Assembly: GCA_964020975.1 (NCBI GenBank)
Contig: OZ026613.1
Location: 63,168,011-63,232,010, forward strand
Length of the DNA: 64,000 bases
Reading direction: 5' to 3'
Source: Hermodice carunculata
Taxonomy: Eukaryota > Annelida > Polychaeta > Eunicida > Amphinomidae
Below the pieces are notes generated by a model, which did not search any database, was not told the origin of the DNA, and saw only the letters and a program-made list of their open reading frames with translations. Position numbers and translations under genes: made by a program. This document shows, one piece after another, positions 48,501 to 61,900 of the stretch. The stretch's first letter is position 1; each line of letters begins with the position of its first letter.

Positions 48501-51500
48501 CTTGCTATTTTCATCAATAGTGGAACATGCTGGGTTCACAACTGTAAGCCACTGTCCAATACACATGCCACACAATACCACCCTTGCACCCCTTTTCCAG
48601 CAAGGTCAGAAGTTCAAGTGTCACAAACCTCCACAGAGATTACACAGTGCCCCAGGCCTAAAATTTTGCTTATCTTGTTTCTGCTAGAATTTTCAACCAC
48701 CTGAACTGAACTGGAGTCCATTAATTATGATGACAACACCATAAGACCAAACACCAAAGGTCTTATTGTCTCAAGGTTGTGATCAGTGTCAACATGAAAT
48801 CATCCAATATCAATACGACGAACTTCTATTGTCAATATGCAACAGCAAAGTAAACAGCACCCTGGCATACAATATGAATTTCCATGCATATACATGTTCC
48901 AGGGCTCTGCAGACTTGTGCTAACATTTACATATTTCAGGGCTTCACCTTGCAGGATTTGTCCATAAATCTACATAATTTTGGACCTACCTAATTCAGCT
49001 ATAAATCAATACATGTTGGGACTTCTAAAATTTAGATGATCAAGAAAACATATTTCAGGATAATTCTCAACATACTTAGATGACCCTTAAGTTGACAACC
49101 TTCACCGTCACGGTACATTCAGCTTGGTCTGATATGCCAATGGCATCCTGATCAAGATCATCCCGTATTAAATCACACCAAAATCACACAAGACATTTTG
49201 AAACTTCATGTAAATGTATATATTTAAAATCTTCACATTTTGAACTTGCACAAAAATCAGGACAAGAACCGGGTGGGACAATAGGGAAGGGACGGACAAA
49301 GGAAACATTGCTAAATGTTTAGCGGCAGAAAAGTAGTTTGCCTCAACACTGCCATCCCTTTCCAAAAAGTTGACAGTTTGTAACATGTCCCCTGACAAAT
49401 TTTGCCACTCCAATACAAAGCAAAACTGAGCAGAATGACACATCTGACTGACTCTTTCAGTTCCAACTGCGGCTTAAGTCACACCATTAAAACAAACTGC
49501 TCTGAATTATAAGGGTGCTGGATTCATTTCCCTAGTAAAAAGACCTTTCATACAAGTAGCAGCATGCCTATGGTTACATAGAGTATAATAGCCCCGGTCA
49601 ACAGCTTTCCTAAGCATGCTTTGGGCACATTGCAAGGTGCACTGAGGAAAGCTGTTGACTGAGACTAAACTGTGGCACTGACAGCGTTAACAATATCAAT
49701 GTGACAGCACTTTGGAACAGCTGGCAAACACTTGTTTCTTCCACTTGATGCTCTGGTCGGGACGGTCTATTTCATGCCAAAGGGTGGCCTGTACGTCTAA
49801 CATAAGTATCAACACAAACAGCTGAGTGACCCTTGACTTCCCAATGGTTTGCCACTTACATGGGCCAAAAAGTCCCATGGATCTGCTCCAATATTAATAC
49901 ATAAATCAGGATATCTACACGCAAGCAAACGTCTGCCTGAATTCCCCGGCCAATACTTCAAATTTTTACTGACTATGTCTGATATGCACACTGTACAGCT
50001 GACTTCCTGACCTTGCATACACACAGTCATATACTGATGTACATTGAGCATATTAGCTCAACTTATCACACTGGAATTGAATTTGAGCTACATCAGCCAC
50101 ATACCACGACACAAGACCAATCAGCTGTTATGTGCCATCATAAAGTGTGCCTATTGACAGCGGTAAATACAGAGTTTACAGTTAAGATGATTCCACTCCT
50201 TGGAACTACACGTGTCTGTAACACGCAACCTGTGGGAATTTGCCTAATTCTGCTGTTTTTATTTATTTTTTATCTTCAAACATTTGAATCATGAATTTTG
50301 GGAAATTAAACCCTCTGGATCTTTGCGTTTTTAATTCAGTGGGTTGAAAGTTACTTTTGACAAAAGCAGCCACAGGGAAGATTGCCTAGTTTCATCAATC
50401 TTGAGGCAGGACAATGCGGTATAAGTGCACGCCTGCTGGTCAACAATAACATGCAGATGTCATTTAGCACAGATGGCCAATAAACCTCTGAGATTTATTT
50501 TCCGACTGTGTTATGTTCAAAATATATAGAATGTGAACGTTTCAGAAACTGAGTAACCAACAGTCTGCATATCTTTGTTTTATGAAGTCTCTCAGCACTT
50601 TCACTTGATGTTATAGAATTGTAAAACTCCCTACAGTTCTAATTCAGAGCCAACCGCAACCTTAGTCGAACCACTTGAAATAACCGCTATGGATTACAAT
50701 AAGGGTGCCACATTCACGTTACTTGTACAAAGACCTTTCAGTCAAGTACCAGCATGACTGTAGCTGCATGGAATATCATAGTCCAGGTCAACAGCTTTCC
50801 TAGGCAAGCTTTGGGCACAATAGACCCAAAGCACACCGTGGAATGCTGTTGACTTATCCCAATATGTGGCACTGAAAGAGTTAAGTTCAAGACAAGCTGA
50901 CCCCACCTTAGCGAACCCAGTATGATGGCCATTACTTCTGCTTTCTGCATGTAGGTGTGCTAAGAAAGCAAATCTTCTTACTTTCAGAATCAATGTTAAC
51001 TACAGACATCTTCTTTGTACATTATAAAACATATGCATTTCTTGTCCGTTAAGAGATGTTTTGGGACATACAGAGTTGGATCATGTGATCAGTTTTTACC
51101 TGACAGGCTGTCAGTTCACAAAACATGGCTTGTTTTTACCTATTGAATTACAATCCTAGAATTATTGCAATTTCTAGAAAGAAGTTTCGTTACTCTGAAA
51201 ATTTGTAGCCAGAAGCCGAGTACATTTGGGTCCTAAACTTTAATGCCATCATCATTTACATGCATCTATGTTCAACTTACGCCAGTTCTTCTGCTTCTTT
51301 CTCCGCCAGTTTGGACGCCCGTTCTTGAGCTTCTTTTTCAAGTATTTGTTCTACAGAAAAGTCATTTGCATGTTCTCCCATCACCCAGGTCCAGGGGTTG
51401 CCATCTTTGCCAGTTAGGAAGTCCACTCTTTTCTTATCTGGAAACACATATAGTATAAGTTCATTTAATCGAAAGGTGTGACCTATTAACATTCTTAAAG

Positions 51501-52452
51501 ACTTCACTTACTTGCGTCTTACTTACCATTTATTTACTTGCCCATGATTTTTGTTTTGTTTTTGAGAAGATCATCCAAGCACTTGAGAACATTCCAACAG
51601 GAACATGCAGGAAGTCATATCAAAGAGCTGCAAACTTAAATATGATACGAAAATTTTACACCTGTAAGAACTTGCAGCCAAAGGTGTAGTACCTGCACAG
51701 AAAATTGTCCTCCCTGTTAAAAAGTTTGTGTTTAATGACAAGTCATGTATTGCGCAGTCTGCTCTGAGTGCCTTCATGGCAGTCAATTACTCAGGACTCC
51801 AAGCAGCACAGTGAATTAATCTGGCCATTCCACTCTGACAAATCTGATTTTTACAGATCAATTAAAGAGCCCTCACAGAAATCCAGACCAAAACAGAAAT
51901 ACAAAAGACTATTATTTTCCCAAGAAAGTCTTCCCATCCCCCCCCCCCCCGAAAAAACAAAACAAAAAAAAAGCAAACAAAGAGCAAAAAACAACAAAAT
52001 TATGTTATCTGCCAGAGATGGTGAAAAGGTCACAATATTCTGTGTTTAAGGTGTAAAATTTAACTGTAAAGAGAAATGAATAACGTAAGCATGGAGTAGC
52101 TTGCTTTACTACTTGTACTTATTATATCTGAGGCCCCGACACTCCAAGGGGACCCCAGAGGCCCTTGGGCTTTACAAATAAACAAAGAGGCAGAGTTCTT
52201 GCAACTGAAATTGTTAGAATTGTTGCCCTTTTCACAAGCAGACAGCAACCAGTGGGGGGGGGGGGGGAACAATGGTGATGTACTCCTTTTGTAATATTGC
52301 ACTAAAATAATGATTGGACATTAATAAGAAGACTACAAATACTTGCATTGTATGCCCAATAAATGTTGCTGATATGTCATGGACTTATAATGTCATTGTA
52401 ATGGTATACACATAAAAATATGGGCACAGAACTTAGGATGTAATGACCATCA

Positions 52453-52491
<39 letters not shown>

Positions 52492-52871
52492 TGTCATGCA
52501 TTCTCTCTGTGACTGTCAGAAAGTAGGTCAATGTTATCCACAGTATGCAATATCAAACTTGTACATATGATACATATCTGTGGTACATTTGGTATTGTTA
52601 GCCATATTCTTTCACAACATATTGAATTTAGAGTCCTTTACCAATGTGGTTTATGACCTTGAAAAATAGGTCAAGGTCACCTTAATTTTTTATAACATTT
52701 TGACCATTGTCCTAATGCACTTTCGATTTGAATTTTTTAGTTCCATCTCAATTCATAATCACAAAAACAAATTTAATGTGTACATACTTATGATGCTAAT
52801 TCCAATTACTGCTACAAGTAGCACTACCATGACTCCACGTCATACTTGCACTTGTATAATGTTCCTGTAAT

Positions 52872-52931
<60 letters not shown>

Positions 52932-52933
52932 TA

Positions 52934-52966
<33 letters not shown>

Positions 52967-55900
52967 ACGTATGTATGTATGTATGTATGTATGTATGTAT
53001 GTATGTATGTATGTATGTATGTATGTATGTATGTATGTATGTATCAGTAATCTAGTTACATTATAATGACCATCACCCCAAAAAATATATTTTCTGAAAT
53101 GAATTCTTCTATGACATTGAGAAAATAGGTCAAGGTGATCCATATAATGCAATGTCAAACTTCCAGATATCATACACATTAGCTTTGTTACCCTTATTAG
53201 TTCTCAAAATATTGAATTTAACGTCTTTTCAACACATTTTAGTCCACATCTGCCATAATGCTGTAGGTGGTACCACCAAATTTCAACAGAATTTCATCTT
53301 TTTGCCTTATGGACATTCCTATCAAGTGATAATTCATGGCAAAAACTCTTTGTGAAAAGACATTTTCAATATTTTCACTTTTGGGTCCATATATTACCCA
53401 AACCTATACGTAGCACCACCAATATCACTTGACCTTGATACTTATACCCTTTATAAGTCCTGAAAGTTATATGGTGTTAACTTGAAAATCGTGGACTGCA
53501 TCATGTTCACAAGAAAAGTTAGAGAAGTACGGATAGACCAAGAGGACAATTCCTATAAGCGCCATAACCCTAGGTCAGCAGAGCTAATAAAACCTAACAG
53601 TGGAAACTTTTTTGTGAATTCTGTTCCCCTATCATCAATTGAACTGGGAAGTCAGCATTTTCAAATGTCAGAAAGTACTCTCGTGGCGGGAAGGAGGGAG
53701 GGGGGGGGTAAAGAAAAAGAGCACCTGGTGTACTCTCTTGAACACTGTGAACAGGTTGAACCACACAACTATCCCATCATCATCATTGAAGCCACCCCAG
53801 CATGGATATATACAGAATTGCAAGCTAACAAAATCCATTTCGAAGGCTCTTGTAGGTTGAAATCATGATCACGTACATGACTGATCACGTAGTTATGCCA
53901 CCACATCTGTTGCTCGAAAGGCCCGAAAATTAAATGTTGGTCAATATTCCAAGATCAGGATTGCCTCAAATGTAAAATAAATATTGACTTTTTCTTACTC
54001 TCCCATTTTTTAATGTTAAAATTTGCTAAAAATTGCATTGTACATTAACATTGTGAGTTCTGATTCAATCCTCAGATAGAATTTGTATGCCATATTGACT
54101 GTATCAGCACGGTTACTGCCAACATGCTGCATATACTTTTACTTCTACCTCTTGCTTATCATTTCCAAATACCCTGCCACTTTACTGGTGCGATTTGGTG
54201 AGAAAGCAAGTTAACACTGCACCTTATTTCTTGTTATGGTCGTTACTGTGCATTCATTGATGCACTGTGCATTCATTGATTTTCTTTTTTTTTTTTTAAG
54301 TCTCAACTTAAAGGCTTCAAAAATCCTTTACAAAGATGTAAAAATTGAAATGGAAAAATGAAAAATAGACCAAAATTCTTGCAATAGTGCATTCAGCATT
54401 TCTGTCAAGAAATGTCTGCTATCTAAAAGTGAAGGCAATTCTGATTACATAAAAATGAGCCTTTCTGACAGAACCAAAGACCCTAACAGCATCACAGAAA
54501 ATCGGCTGATGCAAATGTACTTGCATGTCCAGTCACACTTTGTAACAAGCTGTCCTTTAATTCTGGCAGTCAGTGAGGTAATCTGTCTCCCTGACATGAC
54601 CACAGCATTACTCTATCCAAGTGTTTACTCACCAACCACAAGCTGTGGTGCTCTTTTTTTTTTTTTTTACTATTATTTTTCTTTGTCTGTTTATTTGTAA
54701 TTAACCTTTTCTTCCTCAAACCAGTCCAGAATGACTAACTACTATTACTAGACAAATTTTTCTGCTCTCTCTTTTTCAATGGACATCACGCTTTTACCCA
54801 AATCGTTGAATGAAAGTAACAAAGAAGGCCCATCAGAATAGTATACTCCTTATCACCAGTTTTTCTTCATGTGGTGTGGCCCTTATGTCAATTAAGCCTT
54901 AAGAGGACCAAAACAAGAAATGCGGCTGCTTTAGTCATATGTTTGGTAAACGGTTAACTACAAGTTATACTGGGCACCCAGTCAAGTCTTTGCTCCAAGT
55001 ATGTCTAATTAAGGCCCTTTGTTTACGTCATCACCTTGTACAGTTAAATAAGTGACTTGATGACATCAGATGCTTAATGTATTGAGGTAATGTCACATAA
55101 TATGGACACAATATTTATGTGTTTTTAATAAAACTTTTCACGTTCATTGACAAGTCTCCAAAATCTACCAGCATCTGTGTATATGTACATCGGTACTCCA
55201 CAATTGATTCTGCATAATCAAATAATTCTTGCAGTTGCCCTTTTTCTATTTTGATATCTGTCCTTTTTTTCCCACAACTCTCACAGCAGTTTGTGGCTTT
55301 AAGAATCAATAGGTTATCACATTTTATGCTGATACTGATAAATTGAATAGTGCTTAAATATTCAAACAAACAAGGCATGTTTGTACAACATAGATCCCCC
55401 CCCCCCCCAGGTCATTATGTTTGCCCTCATTACCCTGTTCCCAGTTGATAGGACTAAATGGGGCACTCATGACCTTGGGAAGTGAATGCACAAACCAAAT
55501 TCACTAAAGTCGCCTTGTGACCTTGGAAATTAGGTCAAGGCCACCTTTCTTTGAAGCTGATATAGCCCTTATAAACATCTACAAAATAAAAGCTCTGGCT
55601 CAAAAAATTCAAGTTATTAAGCAGAGACCAAATTCAGTAATACTGTTATGTGACCTTGGGAATTGACTCAAGATTACCCATTTCAAAACTTGACCTTGCT
55701 CTATATAGAAGGCTACAGAGTACTGTGCAATACGGAAGCCCTAGGTGAAAAACATCCTTAGTTGTAATACGGACACCAAGCTCACTAATTAGTGGTGACT
55801 TGGGAATTTGGTCAAGGTTATCCATCTTGAAAGCTGACCAAACTCTAATTGAGGACAATTACCATGTGTAAAATTGAAGTCATAACTTAAATTCTGAGTT

Positions 55901-58900
55901 ACAGTGCAGAAGCCAAGTTCACTAAAGTGGCCTTGTGAACTTTGAATTTAGGTCACGGACACACATCTTCGAACCTGACCTAGTCCTAAATCAGGACTAT
56001 AATCCTATGTAATACACAAGTCCTATTATAAAACTTTTCTAGTTATTGTGCAGAAAGCAAAACTTACAACAGTACCTCTGTGATCTTGGAAATATGGTCA
56101 AGGTTAACCACCTCCATACTTCACCTAGCCCTTATATAGGAGTATATACCAAAGCACTATCAAAGTCCTATCTCGAAAACTTCTTGAGCTATAATCCTGT
56201 GCAATCTAAGGTTCTATCATTAAAAACTTTTCTAGTTATTGTGCGGAAACCAAAACTTACAATAGTACCTCCGTGACCTTGGAAATAGGGTCAAGGTCAA
56301 CCACCTTCATACTTCACCTAATCCTTATATAAGAGTATATAATATTATATACCTGAGCACTATCAAAGTCCTATCTCAAAAACTTCTCGAGTTATGGTGC
56401 GGAAACCACAGTCTCTCTACTGACCAACCGACAGACCAATGTGAGCAGAGCTATATACCCTGCCTTCTTCGACGGGGGCACATAACAGAACGTACATACT
56501 CTTGGAAATGGCATGGTCTACAAATATTAGTGATTTCCTCAAATTTGAACTCTTGATCGAAATAATTCCAAAAGCAGCCAGTTCTTTGATTAAGAAAAAT
56601 CCAATGTGACATGTGTACAAATGTTCAAATGACATCTTGTTACTTAAAACTTTCAAAACCTTTTTACAGAATAGTCAGACATAACACATGAAAAGAGTTG
56701 TGAAACTTCCTCACTGGTTTTCTTTATTAATTTATATTGTGGGTGAGCATTTAAACTGCCATCCTCTGCAGCAGCTACAATTCTGAGCAGTTTGACAACT
56801 AGAAACTCCTGGTATACATTGCAGTTTTTAATCACTTTATAATTAGGTACATGTAAATTAAAAATTCTGGTCCAAGAATTGATCCTTCATATCACAATAA
56901 CAATATGGGGTTAGAAGTCCTTTCCTAACATCTACTTTATGTGTGTTGGTGGCTGCCACAAAGGGGACCATATGCTTTCATGAGATATAGGTAGACTAAA
57001 TTAACTCTTTCACCCTTCAACTGGCCAAAACCAGCTGGTGGTCAAATGTCGTCTGCTTCAGAGTTTTCAACTTTTGTAGAAGAGACATATCAAGATCACG
57101 TCCCCAGGTCAACAGCTTTCCTTGGCAGGGGTTGGGACCCGTGCCAAGCAAGGAAAGCTGTTGACTTGGTCTTAATTTACAGGGAAAAGAGTTCACACAG
57201 ATATTGACCCTGTGGGCGCACGGCGACAGTTCTACCCAATGCACTATGGGTTCAATGTGCCTAGAGAGTGTCAAGGCAAGCAGCTGACCAGTGGCTTGTC
57301 CCTCGTGATGACCAATCACAATACAATACAATAAGGTAGTCTGCCTGTATGCCACAAGAAAACCAGCTGTAACTGTTCTAACTTGATCAACTGAAAATTC
57401 TAGAATGATACACATCTAACTCATCAATTTTTGGAAGATTCATGGCCCATATATTATGTGTGACCCAAAGTTTTAATGTTTGATTATAATTATTGCGTGA
57501 AGCACCTGTTCTCTTGTTAGATATTTAATACAACGTTTGCAGGCCTACACAAATGTTCAAATAAGTTTGCAACAGCTCAATCAAATTGTGAAGTGCCTGC
57601 ACTACAGCAGTCACTTACATGTATCTATCCTACAACCTCAGATGTCCTGCAACATCTGCATTGCATCTATGCTGCAAAATTTGTTGATCCAACTTTGCAA
57701 ATTTCCCATGTCCATTCCTACAACTAACCAACAGACAAATTTAGAAATTTGGATGATTTTGACACATCACCGTCAACAGCTGAACTTTGAAAACACGCCA
57801 AATCAGCTTGAATAATAATCTCAAGTCTTTCAGCAGATACTGAGCAAATACGACCAGGCAAGACCGCATGTGGACAACGATTCAATCTATCAAGGTGTGT
57901 AAGTCTGACCAGTTTCGATGCTTATGCATCTCATCAGAGATACTACCAAGACATGTTCTCGGGCTTAACCCAGCCATGTATCTCAGACAGGGAACCCTGG
58001 TCTCACTTAAGTATCTAAGTCAGCCAACACAAAACATTTTATTACTGTCTTGCATCATTTGAACTCTCCATGGCTAAATGCATGAAGTGACAACTTTATT
58101 TTAGGCTTGCTATAATTTCAGACAGAAATAGAACACAGAAACTCCACAATATGGCACGTTACCGATGTTGGCCATATTATGTTGCCATAATTCTGCTTGA
58201 GCAGCTAGTTGGTTAGCAAGCAGACGTTAACTCAGAAGTTGTAGACATATATGTCAGTGCATTTTTGTTTCTTATCAAAGCACAAAGTAACTGTTGTGTA
58301 GCCTATAAATTACATGTGTACTCCAAGGGTCACACCTGAAGCCAAACTAGTAATGTATGAGCACACCTATCATGACGGTGCCCCCCCCCCCCCCGATCAA
58401 TAGCTTTCCTTGGCATGGGTTGCACTCAACCCAAGCCAAGGAAACCTGTTGATTCAGTCTTAATCTGAACAGAAAAGGCTTGAGCAATCTATTCTGGCTC
58501 TATCTGCAAACATTTAGCAAAAAACACTACATTTCAACTTGAAAACTTTCTTTTTTTTGGGGGGGGGTATAGTCTTATACAAAAATATTTCTTCCGAGAA
58601 GGCAGGTATTGGCAGGTATTAATATCATGACTTTTTTTTTTTTTGGTCACAAAAGCACAATAATTTAGCATATAGATATTATGCAATACTACATGTATAC
58701 ATGCCATATGTACACATACTTGTAATATGAATCTGAATTCCACATGAAAACCAACTCAATGAATTTTCATTCTCTGTGGGGATAGTTTTTCTGTATGTGT
58801 CATGCAAAAGAGAACCCACTCCGTGATTCTTCCAGCCTTTTTCAGTTGATTTTCAAGACTGGAAACTGTTGTAAGTATTCCTTGTATTATTGTTGTTGAA

Positions 58901-61900
58901 ATCTGACCGAGTTTCACGTACTTAATCAAATATATTGTCTTGGCCACAGGAGTGTTCTTTATGCATATAAACATGTAATAATGACACACATGTGTGCTCT
59001 CCCACAAGCAGCATGCTGACAGACACAGAAGATCTCACAGGTACAAGACTGTATACACAAGATCGGCAAGTCACTGCTATGTCTGGCCCCAGGCACTATC
59101 CACAATACTAAACACAGACCTAGTTCCATTCCCGAAATTCCAAGCTCCTAAAAGGTATTTACACAGACTATCTTTATGCTAATCTGCATTGACACAACTA
59201 TCTTGAAGATTGATAAATCTCTTCATAAGGCAGCTTTGACACTTAGGGATGTCCTTAATGTACAAGTCATTACTTATTCATTTATTATGCAAATAGAACA
59301 CGCAGTCATCAGTCAACATAATTTCCTTATACAACTTCTCATCCTAATGAAATGTGCATCTTTTTCTTTTCAAATTAATCTTTTATGCAAATTGTGTTTT
59401 TAATGTTTAAAAACTCACATTATGAAGCAAAAAATACACAGCTCCGCAATCAGAGGCTTGCTTTGTGTACTTTGAAGTGCTGTTCATGCAAGCAATACAC
59501 AGGTTAAAATAGCCACTTATCTTGAGCACACCATATCTCAAGGAAGGTAAAGGGGCCATTTTTACACATGTAATCTAATCAGCTGTCTCAACAAGCAAAT
59601 TCCAAATAAAAGATTTGCATAAGCATTGAACACCTCCATTGCTGCTTTAATCCAGATTCTACAACTTCAAGCTCCATAGAAAGGATTTTTTTTCTTTAAT
59701 TCAGCCATATATATGGCAACTATAGCAGTACAGTCAAACCTGTTTTGTTGGATAAACCTTATGGATCATTTGTTTATGGTCTTCCTACAAATGAGGTCTT
59801 TCCCAGATGGTAAAAATAGGACCAAAATATACAAATAATATTTACAGGAAAGACAGCATTTTGTGGGAGTGGTTGATCTCATCATTGTATGAGAGCTGGT
59901 GCTTGAAATAAGGATACAATGTTATCATTGTATGAGACCTGGTGTTTGGTATAAGGATACAATGTTATAGTATGAGTGCTGGTATTTGGAATAAGGGTAC
60001 AATGTTATCATTGTATGAGAGCTGGTGTTTGGAATAAGGATACAATGTTATTATTGTATGAGCACTGGTGTATGGAATAAGTGTAAAATGTCATTGTATG
60101 GGATGTGGTGTATGGAATGAGAGTATAATGTTATCATTGTATGAGATCTGGTGTATTGAATAAGGATACAATGTAATGATTGTATTAGATCTGGTGTATG
60201 GAATGAGGGTACAATGTTATCATTGTATGGGAGCTGCTGTATGAAATGAGGATACAATGTTTTCATTGCATGGGATCTGGTGTATGGAATGAGGGTACAA
60301 TGTTATCCTTGTATGGGATCTGGTGAATAGAATGAGGATGCAATGTTATCATTGTATGGGATCTGGTGTATGGAATGAGGGTACAATGTTATCATTGTAT
60401 GGGATCTGGTGAATAGAATGAGGATGCAATGTTATCATTGTATGGGATCTGGTGTATGGAATGAGGGTACAATGTTATCATTGTATGGGATCTGGTGAAT
60501 AGAATGAGGATGCAATGTTATCATTGTATGGGATCTCGTGTATGGAATGAGGGTACAATGTTATCATTGTATGGGATCTGGTGTATGGAATGAGGGTACA
60601 ATGTTATCATTGTATGGGATCTCGTGTATGGAATGAGGGTACAATGTTATCATTGTATGGGATCTCGTGTATGGAATGGGGGTACAATGTTATCATTGTG
60701 AGCAGATTCCTATCAAGATTCTGTCACTTTCAAAATATTACTGCAGGCAGCATGGCCGAGTACCAATTATCACCTGTATGTCTGTTTTTATTTTCATTTT
60801 TGTTACTAGTATCCTCCTCATAAGCCTAATAAGTGATACTGATGCTGGCCCACGATACTAGCATTTTTAATTGACCCCCTTGAAGAAAACATGAGATCAG
60901 CAGACCTTGACAGTTTTAAAATGACAAGAATGCCTTCAAAATATGTTCAAAGTAAAACTATATTTGCATTTTCTTCTTGAGAATTGAAATAGAAGATAAT
61001 GTGAGTGCACAAAAAGACCCAAGCAGGATGAAGCTTCCTCTGTAGCAGTTTGGTAAATCCACTATATTTGTAAATTCAGTTGTACAAGTCCTCCTTCTGC
61101 TGCTAAATAAATACTGGTGTTCCGTGTCCAAAACCACAATGATCAATGTCTAACAACACATTCAAGGTAGTCGTATCTGCCTGGTACCTATTACTGACTA
61201 CTCCAATACACAAACACACTTCTGCTTCCAGTGGTCAATCGTGGCAAACCCACAAGCAAATTCAGTCCTGAAGCATCGGTAAATTCCTGCAGTTATTGTC
61301 CTGGGGTGGAGCTCTTCTGTGGTTCACATCTATTCCATATTACATGTACATGTACAGGTACGGAGTTTTGCAACGCAGTCTCACAGATTACTTTGTCCAG
61401 GATCTCACACACCGCAGGTGTCATCTTAGATGATCCACTGGTTTCCAATACATGTACATTCATCCCATATTTTCAGACAGGGTCTGAACTGAAGTTGTTT
61501 TGTGGATTGAGTCTGCAGTTAAAGAAATATAATAGTGTCCATAGTGCTGGCTCGGCTTGCATCTTTTCCTGTCTGCATTAAGAAATACACGCACATTGCC
61601 ATACAGAGTGGGGATTGGTCCCATATTTCCAATCAAGGTGTGAACTGCAGTTGTTTTATCAAGATGTAAAGGAACATATAAATGTATTTGTATTGTCCAT
61701 GGTGTGGAGCCACATCAAACTGTTGACCAAGAGTCTAGTGTGAACACGTCTAGTTTTGCATGGTCAGAGTGTACGGAGGTGTTCTGTGCCGTGACATCCC
61801 GTATGAGTACTTCCAAATGCAAGTTGTAATACAGAATCCTCCAAGGTGTATCGATCACAAGTACGAGAGAATCATTCATGTTTTTAAGTATGCTCCTAGA

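Larger units (their letters stand above)
47041..51280 (-). other. SH2D4 intron
   Basis: It contains one tandem-core element and two TTAA-hairpin elements. A 91-codon minus frame at 49168-49443 is not supported by splice sites. Otherwise I see nothing. Confidence 0.5.
52436..53460 (+). repeat. Duplicated 'TAATGACCATCAC' repeat
   Basis: Two copies, from about 52440 and 53065, share 'AAATAGGTCAAGGT', 'GCAATRTCAAACTT' and 'AYATTGAATTTARHGTC'. The compound GT/GTAT microsatellite lies between them. Confidence 0.6.

Noticed and set aside
52796-53179. Thr-His-Tyr and Cys-Val open frames
   Set aside because: Translations of the GT/GTAT microsatellite.
53482-53868. 128-codon plus frame
   Set aside because: It starts in repeat-derived sequence, includes a poly-G run and lacks exon signals.
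57017-57415. 132-codon minus frame
   Set aside because: Half of it is a TTAA-hairpin element. The rest has no matching splice phase with the nested exons at 55-57 kb.
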